64,000 nt of DNA from assembly GCA_010015745.1 (NCBI GenBank), contig ML978206.1, positions 159,895-223,894 on the forward strand. Direction: 5' to 3'. The notes beneath the pieces were generated by a model that saw only the letters and a program-made list of their open reading frames with translations, was not told where the DNA came from and did no database searches. The DNA comes from Setomelanomma holmii. Taxonomy: Eukaryota > Ascomycota > Dothideomycetes > Pleosporales > Phaeosphaeriaceae. This document shows, piece after piece, positions 56,892-64,000 of the stretch. The first letter of the stretch is position 1. Each line of letters starts with the position of its first letter. The position numbers and the translations under genes are program-made.

Positions 56892-59800
56892 ATGGACGGT
56901 CTTAGTGCCGCCGCCAGTATTTGGTCTTTGGCCCAGGCTACAGGCGCACTTGTCAAGTACTTCAATACAGCCAAAAGCAGCAATGAGGATATCAAGCATC
57001 TTCAACGGGAGTTGGCGACACTCAATAGCCTATTGATCACTTTGATCAACCTGAAGTTTCACTTTGAGAATTCTCAGACATCACAAGAATGGAACGGCGC
57101 CATTCGAACCCTAGGCGTCGAACATGGTCCCTTTGAGGAGTGCGCAGGCACAATGGCTCAATTACACAAGAAGATTACCTCGAGGAGTGGTGTGAGAGCT
57201 ATCGCGATGTGGCCCTTCATCAAGGAGGATATGCAGGACATGCTCGACAAAATCGAACGGCTGAAGTCGGTCATCAGTCTTGTCTTGAGCGTTGATCAGC
57301 TGTTGGTGTTATTTCCCATTGGCAATTGTATTAACCTAATCTTGCTAGGAAATTCTCTGATATGATATTCACAGAGGTCAAGGAGCTTGGGACTAAATAC
57401 AGCAATTCACATGACCGGGAACGTTTCCAGGAAGCTCTCAGCTGGATATCTAGCCTGAATTTCCGTACTCAGCAGGCTCACCATAAGTCCCTTATCGAAG
57501 AAGACAATGGAACTTGGTTTCTGCATAGTCAGAAGTTTAAATTGTGGCTAGACCAGCCTGGACAAACCCTCTTCTGCCCTGGGATACCGGGAGCTGGAAA
57601 GACCATGATGGCCGCAACTGTGATTGACCATATTGAGTCTAAAGTCCTGGATGCGAAATCAAACAACAACGTCGCATACATCTTCTGCGATTACAATAGC
57701 GAGCACGAACAGAGCGTGCAGCAACTCCTTGGCGCCTTGATTCAGCAGCTCGTTCAAAACAATCGCGACTTGACAGATCCTCTTCTTGCCCTTCATGAGG
57801 CGCATGCGGAGAAGAAGACTTTCCCTTCCATTGACGAGATCATTAACACTCTTCAATCAATGATGCTCGAACACACCGACGTGTACGTTATTGTAGATGC
57901 GATCGATGAGTGCTCATCAAAATCTCGCAAACGCCGCCAACTCATTTTCGCATTGCAGAGACTGCAAACTACAATCGATACACTACACCTTCTGGTAACA
58001 TCCCGTTTTACACCCGAGGTCGTGGAAGCGTTCGAGTCCTCGCCTCTACTTGAAATCAAAGCGCACGTTGATGATGTTCGAAATTATGTTCAGAGCAGGA
58101 TTAAAGACTTCAGGGCACCTCTCCGAGATGACTGGCAGACTAAAGTTGAAGATGTCGTCACCGGTAGCACTAATGGAATGTGAGTGCGATACATCACCTG
58201 TCCCAAAACTTTTGTTAAACAATACCAGGTTTCTACTAGCTCGATTCCTTGTCGATCGTTTCGCGAATTTTCACACCCTCAAGCAAGTCAAACAACTCGT
58301 GAATGACCTTGCAAAAGAATCCAATACTCCCAAGACAGCGACATACATCTATCAGGACATGTATCGAGTCATAATGGAGAGGATCCAGGGTCAAGCCGTT
58401 AGGGACGCTCAACTTGCTAAGAAAGCCCTAATGTGGATCAGCAATGCCGCGAGACTTCTCACCATTCAGGAATTATGTACTGCGCTGTCTATAGAACTTG
58501 AGGATACCGAGTTCGACGAAGACCAGATTGTCGCCATAGACCTGATTGTCTCGGTCTGTGCCGGATTAGTTGTGGTTGAAAAAGGAAGCAATCTGGTCCG
58601 CTTGGTGCATTTCACGGCCCAAGAGTTTTTTGACAGCCTCGACCGTGACTTGCGACTGGCAGAACGACTTGAGATGGCTAATATATGTTTGACCTATCTT
58701 CGCTTTGATGAGTTCAAGGCGAAGCAGAAGGAGCAAGCAGAAGCCGCGGACAACGAAGCAGCCGAGCTATTCAGAATGGGGCCCGGCTGGCTTCTCCACG
58801 TGGGCGCATGGGGCAACTCTAATGGGGGACATGGCTCATACGACTCGATTCGTTCGGGTGAGATTCAGGGTATCAATCTACCTGTGTCAATAGTTGGCAA
58901 TGCTGCTGCATTGGTGGATTATGCGGCTAATTTCTGGGCATTACACGCAAGGAATTGTCAACTAGACGTGGAAGCGCTCGCTTTACAGCTGCTCACCGAT
59001 CAATACTTGGCCGCTCATGCATTCATTAATGCCAGATCCCTGCACGAAGACTGGGCATATCTCCGATTCAACACCGGTCAGACATCTACCCGAACAACGG
59101 GATTACATCTTGTAGCCGCTACCGGCCTAGAGCATCTATGTCGAAGGCTACTGGACCTAGTAGACACGACACCGAGCATTCACGCTGACGTAAAGGATGA
59201 TGGAGGACGGACTGCGTTAATCTGGGCTTCTCACCATGGCCACGAGGAGGTTGTCAAAATGCTACTAGCACGGGACGATGTGCGCCACGACCGCGAAGAT
59301 CACCGCCGAGATATTGCCCTGAATTATGCCGCAAGACAAGGCCAGACAGCGGTTGTCAAACTGCTGACGGAAACTGACAGAATTATGACGAAAAACGTTG
59401 TGAACTCTTATGCGGCGTATTCTATGAGCCGTTTTTATGAGCGGTCCAAAATTGGATACTGGGTCTCCCGCGAGAACGCGTTCGGCGAGACACCAATCGT
59501 TCTAGCCGCGCTCGAAGGCCATGCAGAGACTGTTCAGCTGTTGCATGAGTATGATGAGGAAAGTCTTGACCGGGAAGTGATGTTTGGACTTTGGCCCATT
59601 CACGTCGCCGCCCAACGACGCACGGCCTCTGTAATGAAGTTGCTCATGGATGACTACAATGTCGCGGCCGATATTGAAGACCCCAAAGGCTATAGTCCAT
59701 TTGTTCTGGCAGCGGACTGGAACAACGAGGAAATCGTTCGATACTTCTTACACGAAAAGAGACGACTTCTTGAAGATAGGCCTGATATGGTGGTTAAGGC

Positions 59801-59984
59801 TGCAAGGGTGACAGCGGCGAACTGGAAGAGGGAAGCGATACTGAAGCTCATTGTCGAAGAAGCGGGAACAATACTCACCAGGTTACATCTGGATGAGCTG
59901 CTGGAGGCTGCCGTAAGCGCGGGAAATATCCACATAGCTATATTTCTTGCTGCCAAGAAAGCGGAGCTTGATCAAAACCAGTAG
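56892..59984 (+). CDS. NACHT-ankyrin NLR-like STAND protein
   Basis: Fungal STAND NTPase resembling the NLR-like proteins that mediate vegetative incompatibility and other non-self responses. Exons 56892-57301, 57349-58179 and 58229-59984 (introns 47 and 49 nt) give 998 residues. Residues 1-135 are an alpha-helical fungal N-terminal domain (MDGLSAAASIWSLAQATGAL). The NACHT P-loop is GIPGAGKT at 215-222; Walker B is VYVIVDAIDEC at about 315-325, followed by LLVTSRF (sensor 1). A helical region follows (TIQELCTALSIELEDTEFDE). Ankyrin repeats fill about 670-970 (DGGRTALIWASHHGHEEVVK, then NAFGETPIVLAALEGHAET). The second intron removes a stop, and both joins keep frame. The first donor used is GTTGGT, slightly unusual. 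The gene is intact, in contrast to the nearby HET copy. Confidence 0.88.
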
Positions 59985-60095
59985 TCATGTTTGAACATAT
60001 GGGAACAGAGTAGCATGGCATCTGGCAGTAACTTTTTCAAAATCCGATGCAGTAAGCATCATGGCGAAGGAAGATGTAGGTCAAAGAACGCGAGT

Positions 60096-61019
60096 TCACT
60101 CGTCTTCAAAGTTGCGTTGCTCTTGATCCCATGCCTGTTTTAGTGCTTGATCCAGGCGAGCTCGTTCTTGCTGAGAGATTGAAGCCTCCCACTCAGCCGG
60201 ACGGTCCCGCAGCCACTTAAGCCAGGTATCATCATGCATCAGGGTCGACCAAGACAACACCACTTTCGAAAATGTCTCAGACCCTGCCACTTCCTCCACG
60301 CTCTTGGTTCTAGCCCAATTTCGTACCAGACTTGAGCTGATTTTGGATTTCATCTCGTTTTCGCAGCGCGTGATAACCCTCATGAAACCCTTCATGGCAC
60401 CCTTCTTATTCGCAGACATGCGGTGATATCTGTGCACAGATGTGCCCGGCTTATGAAGAGCTATCCACGGCTCCTGCTGCAATTCCTCCTGTGAGAATGT
60501 GCCCTCGCTGCGTCGGCCATACGTATTGATCAAGACCCCATCAAAGCCAGCAGGCCAATTTTGCGTACCACTGTCGATATCCAAGTCCGTTTCAGCACTG
60601 AGTAGTTGGATGAACCGAACTCGAACGTGAAGTCTCCGAAAATCCTCCATCAAGGACGAAACGAAACATCCGCGGTCTGGAGAAAGGGCAAGTACGCTGT
60701 CAGGTATCCTTTTGTCATCAGAGAGCAGTCTGGAACGAGTCTCTTGTGACAACATCAGATCACATGTCTTGTGCTCTGCCATCCAACGAGTATCGCTTGG
60801 CTGGAATAAAGCGCCGATGATGTGGAGATCAGGACCTGCGTGCGCTAGCGAGTCCGTCAAGAAGTTCAGGTGCCCGATGTGTGGCGGATTGAAAGTCCCT
60901 CGGTAGACAAGAATGTAGTTGATGCGGGCCTCGCTGGCGGTCGGTATAACGTGAGGTCTGACGCTTGGGCCCAACGTGTGATCTCGGTACAGGCGTTGGA
61001 ACTCTGCGTTATCAGCCAT
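60096..61019 (-). CDS. HIGH-motif nucleotidyltransferase-like protein
   Basis: A single-exon 307-residue protein. YRGTFNPPHIGHLNFLTDSL at about residues 37-58 is the G-x-F-N/D-P-x-H-x-G-H signature of the cytidylyltransferase/NMNAT superfamily, which transfers nucleotidyl groups from NTP. Near the end, residues KSKISSSLVRNWART correspond to the I-S-S-T/S-x-x-R second signature, here ISSSLVR, so both catalytic motifs are present. The C-terminal ~70 residues (DRPAEWEASISQQERARLDQ) are charged and helical. It does not look like the usual fungal NMNAT, phosphocholine cytidylyltransferase or pantetheine-phosphate adenylyltransferase, so I give no substrate. It sits between the NLR-like gene and the retroelement. 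Confidence 0.78.
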   Translation of the reverse strand: MADNAEFQRLYRDHTLGPSVRPHVIPTASEARINYILVYRGTFNPPHIGHLNFLTDSLAHAGPDLHIIGALFQPSDTRWMAEHKTCDLMLSQETRSRLLSDDKRIPDSVLALSPDRGCFVSSLMEDFRRLHVRVRFIQLLSAETDLDIDSGTQNWPAGFDGVLINTYGRRSEGTFSQEELQQEPWIALHKPGTSVHRYHRMSANKKGAMKGFMRVITRCENEMKSKISSSLVRNWARTKSVEEVAGSETFSKVVLSWSTLMHDDTWLKWLRDRPAEWEASISQQERARLDQALKQAWDQEQRNFEDE

Positions 61020-62330
61020 GGTTGGCAGGATTTAGCAGCGATACCAAGCTGGCTTGATTTGGTACGGGGATGGGGAAAGCTACAGCACGATCATACAGGT
61101 GCGATACATGAGGAAAGGCACATTCCGCTCATGAAGCGGAGTAGGTAAGTGGGGAGCAGCGTCTCGCGGCTAAACTGGATGCGCACTAGCGCGGGCCAAC
61201 ACTGCGATAGGGAGGTGCTCGATGTTCGATTAAGCGGTTTTGCCAGAGTACAGCCTCGCCCATTTCGATACTGCCCGCCGTGAATGATGCGAATCTGCTG
61301 GGCCCGGATCGCATGGGGGCTGCTGTACACAAAATTCTGAATGTCGATCAGTCTTCTCGGTGGGTGGGGTATCAGCTAGTTTGACTCGTCTTCTATTGGT
61401 TGGCCATCCTCAGTTGTCAGCATCTACGCCTACTCAGGAGTAGTGCGTTTCATTACTGATTATGTAATAGGAGGATATATATTCGCTCTCTTTGATATAC
61501 TTATCAATCAACCAACTTCTTCCTCAATCCTCCTCTCTCACATGTTAACATCAGTCAACAGGAATGAGAATCATCATCTCTTTACAAGAACTGCACATAC
61601 GTCTGGCTACGTTGTCATCAGTGAGCACACTTTTTTCGATCACCGAAGACTCCTTGGCCGGTGGTGCGATTTTTTTCGCACCCACACAGTCATTGTGCTG
61701 ACCTAGCATGTTTGATCTAATATTTGGTTCCGGCTGGAGCAACTAACGTAGTGCCCTGCACGACAGGACCTTCTGAGGTTCAAGGCAGTAAGAACGCTTT
61801 ATGCTTGATCTTGCTGAACTATAATTGCCTCAAAAGAGGACTTAGACGAGAATGGGGTAGTTATATATGGATTGAAGATGTTCAAAATTGTGCACGAGTG
61901 AGCAATGTGATCAGGACTTCCTTGCAATGCGAACATGTCGCTTTTCATACTATGATCACTAAGCTAATGTACGTGCCACTGCTCGAACAGCATCGACCTA
62001 CTAGCACTGCCTACGCGACCCATAAGTTACAGCTTTGGTCAGCAGAAGCTTGCAGCCTGGAAATCATAACCTTCGCCTTTTGTCAGGCCTTGGACGAGAC
62101 TTGGCCCGAAGAGGGACTGAGCAAGCCTAGAGGGCTCGTGGCAAAGCAAGTACAATATATACTGTTCCGCACAGCACGATCATTGATCACACACCGAACA
62201 CCAACTTTTCAATTTTATGGCACCCTCCAAAACAGGCCCAAAACCCGTCAAATTGATCGCAACACAGCTCTAATCCTACCTCCGCCAACCCCTAGCCGGG
62301 CAGTGCACTGTGAAGGGTAAGAATGGCGGA
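61020..62330. other. Transition region into mobile-element sequence
   Basis: No supported gene. Base composition becomes A/T-richer from about 61430. An open stretch at 61724-62320 (197 codons, no ATG at its 5' end) contains CEHVAFHTMITKLMYVPLLE but matches nothing I recognise, and may be element-derived. The exact 5' border of the retroelement is unclear. Confidence 0.35.
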
Positions 62331-64000
62331 TGTAGGGACCCCAGACCGCCTGTTGGCGCCTGGGAATCCGGCTGCAACACGACCAGATGAGCCTGCCTCA
62401 CCCAGTCACTAGAACCTTTTACGTTCCTCTAGACGGACCCAGACAATTCCCTAGTCTAGCATCTCTCTAAATACTGGTAGAGGACCGCGCAACTAGGCAA
62501 CAGCCAGTTCAACAGGTGTGGTAACCTAGAAGATTGCACCAGCACTCTAGGCCTTTCAAACTAAATACAACATGATTTCGGCACTTGCCAGCACTATCGA
62601 CGCCTTCATGGGCTAGTATACTGGCCTAGAAGAAGCCCTAATTGCTAAAGCCTTCTGCAAACAAGTCACAGAGGCCCTGACTAGCATCCTTAATCCCTCC
62701 TAGGGCACCACTACTAGGACCACACCCACCGCAAGCAATTCTGAATCCTCCTATTAATCCTGGGCGGAGGTGGCTAGAACCCCAAAAAATTTGGCCCCCC
62801 TGGCTAGAGGAGGGGCTAAGGCTAATCTAGCAACAATAGCCTAAAAGAATGTTCTCTACAATAACAGACTAACTAATTAGCGCATCCTGATCACCACCCT
62901 AGCAGAGGCACGCCTTGCTCAACCCTCTGGATACGCAATTCAGCAGGCCATCTGCCAGGCAGTCCTAAATATCACTTTAGCTAACGTGCCTAAGGCCACC
63001 GCAACAAAGACAGGCTAGGCAATTACCCCAGCTAGTCTTAATATACAATCACGCCTCATAGAGGATAAGAACCGCCAGCTCATAGTCTAGGCAGTCGCTG
63101 GAGATAACGCAAGACTCTCTACTGTCTAGACTAACTATGCAGTCTAGGGTCTAGCTAGCGCCCTTACAGCTCTTGACAGAACACCTATTAATGTTACAAC
63201 TGAATTAATTAAGGAAGAAGTGCTAGCACAGACACAGAAAGAGCCGATTAGCTGCCGGCCTTCTAGGCACGGCCCTAGAGCAAATATGCTGACCACCTGG
63301 ATCATATCCTTCACTCTGAAGGTACCCTCATTCTAGCTCTTTAATAGCAACTAGTCTAAGGAAATCAAGAAGGCCTCTATTATTGAACGACATAATCCTG
63401 GTTACTAGAGCTTCTGTAACCCCACCAGATGTAACTGAGACCCTCGCTGCAGCACCTGTAGCATTCCTATTGCAAAACACACCAGCCTCTATAGAGACTT
63501 GTGTGAAGGCCGCCCTAGATGCGCTAATTGCTACGGGCCCTATTAGGCCTCATACTCTAACTGCGCCGCAGCTCTCTAGAGAACTGCTGGCTGGGTTGTC
63601 AGACCTATAAAGAAAGAGCTGGCCGCAGCCCGCTGGGCAGGACACCTAGCTTTCCTCTAGGAAAGCCTCTAAGCTAACGCCTCTGAATCTAGCGGAGAGG
63701 ACGCAGTGCCAGAACCCTCCCTAACTGCAACTGCAGCTGCGCCTACTGAGGTTCTAACACAGGCACCAGCCAAGAGAACCTGATCCCTAACAACCTCCAC
63801 CTCTAGTGCTAGGTCTACTTTAGGACTAGCTAAAAGGCCTATACGCAAAACTTATAAAACTACAAACCTCAACCTGCACTAACTCTTACAGCAGAGCGTC
63901 ACCTGCAAACTAGACCACACTAGTCCGTTGTTGGAGCTAACAGCCGTCGAAATGAGCAAGTCCTCTTCTGCATGATAGGACAACACCCACACAACACTAG
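62331..64000 (+). mobile_element. RIP-degraded Tad-type LINE fragment (gag-like region)
   Basis: Non-LTR retrotransposon remnant running off the window. A gag-like frame starts at ATG 62572 (MISALASTIDAFMG) and is legible in one main frame to the window end despite many stops, nearly all TAG. Near 63410-63560 it shows cysteine-rich knuckle-like spacing (CNPTRCN, DPRCSTC, RDLCEGRPRCANCYGPY), as in ORF1 of Tad1-like elements. Stops fall at positions where Trp or Gln would be expected, fitting CpA-to-TpA changes on either strand: TGG to TAG and CAG to TAG. CTAG tetranucleotides are strikingly abundant, as expected from CCAG/CTGG mutation. This is the signature of repeat-induced point mutation. 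The ORF2 (reverse transcriptase) part is not in the window. The left border is approximate. Confidence 0.78.

Noticed and set aside
61724..62320. Open stretch of about 198 codons before the LINE
   Set aside because: It opens without an ATG, has no recognisable domain, and lies next to mobile-element sequence; kept only as a note in the region entry.
63383..63610. 75-codon open frame inside the LINE remnant
   Set aside because: It is in a different frame from the cysteine-knuckle gag reading and overlaps it, so it is a by-product.
1..64000. CRISPR arrays, bacterial operons or phage systems
   Set aside because: No spaced identical repeats were seen; spliceosomal introns and gene families are all fungal.

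Overview
The window is nuclear DNA of a filamentous ascomycete (Pezizomycotina; a Dothideomycete is my guess, at low confidence). The evidence is many short introns of 45-140 nt with GT...AG ends and CTAAC/CTGAC-type branch sites, genes on both strands separated by a few hundred bases, filamentous-fungal families (HET domain, NACHT-ankyrin, LaeA-like methyltransferase, GMC oxidoreductase, DHA1 transporter), and a retroelement at the right edge with a repeat-induced point mutation (RIP) pattern. There are no operons, CRISPR arrays or bacterial features.

Left part (1-14 kb): a CRIB-domain protein, a broken histidyl-tRNA synthetase copy, a PAF-acetylhydrolase-family lipase, the ribosome-assembly factor RPF1 and glycyl-tRNA synthetase GRS1, which has two in-frame starts suited to mitochondrial and cytosolic forms. 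After a 2 kb stretch of non-coding or decayed sequence comes a metabolic block (15.8-28 kb): a LaeA-like methyltransferase, a cytochrome P450 with three frame-breaking lesions, a DHA1-type MFS exporter, an Old Yellow Enzyme-family flavin oxidoreductase and a secreted-type GMC oxidoreductase. It resembles a small tailoring or detoxification cluster without a backbone synthase.

Middle part (28-42 kb): conserved housekeeping genes. These are BDP1 (TFIIIB) and BRE1 (H2B ubiquitin ligase) in divergent orientation, a PlsC-type acyltransferase divergent from the POS5-like NAD(H) kinase, RIT1 (initiator-tRNA modification) with an extra C-terminal domain, and an APC-family permease.

Right part (42-64 kb): accessory and decayed. 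It holds a HET-domain pseudogene with several stops and frameshifts, a 2 kb decayed stretch, two lineage-specific hypothetical genes (one probably frameshifted), a GNAT acetyltransferase interrupted by one amber codon next to its acetyl-CoA motif, an F-box-like protein, a DUF89 phosphatase, a NACHT-ankyrin NLR-like protein, an HIGH-motif nucleotidyltransferase, and finally a RIP-mutated Tad-type LINE fragment running off the window.

The clearest overall signal is selective gene death. At least four otherwise recognisable genes (HisRS, P450, HET, GNAT) carry independent disabling lesions, while the housekeeping genes between them are intact. Exon joins were made by eye from splice signals and reading-frame continuity and were not tested by alignment.
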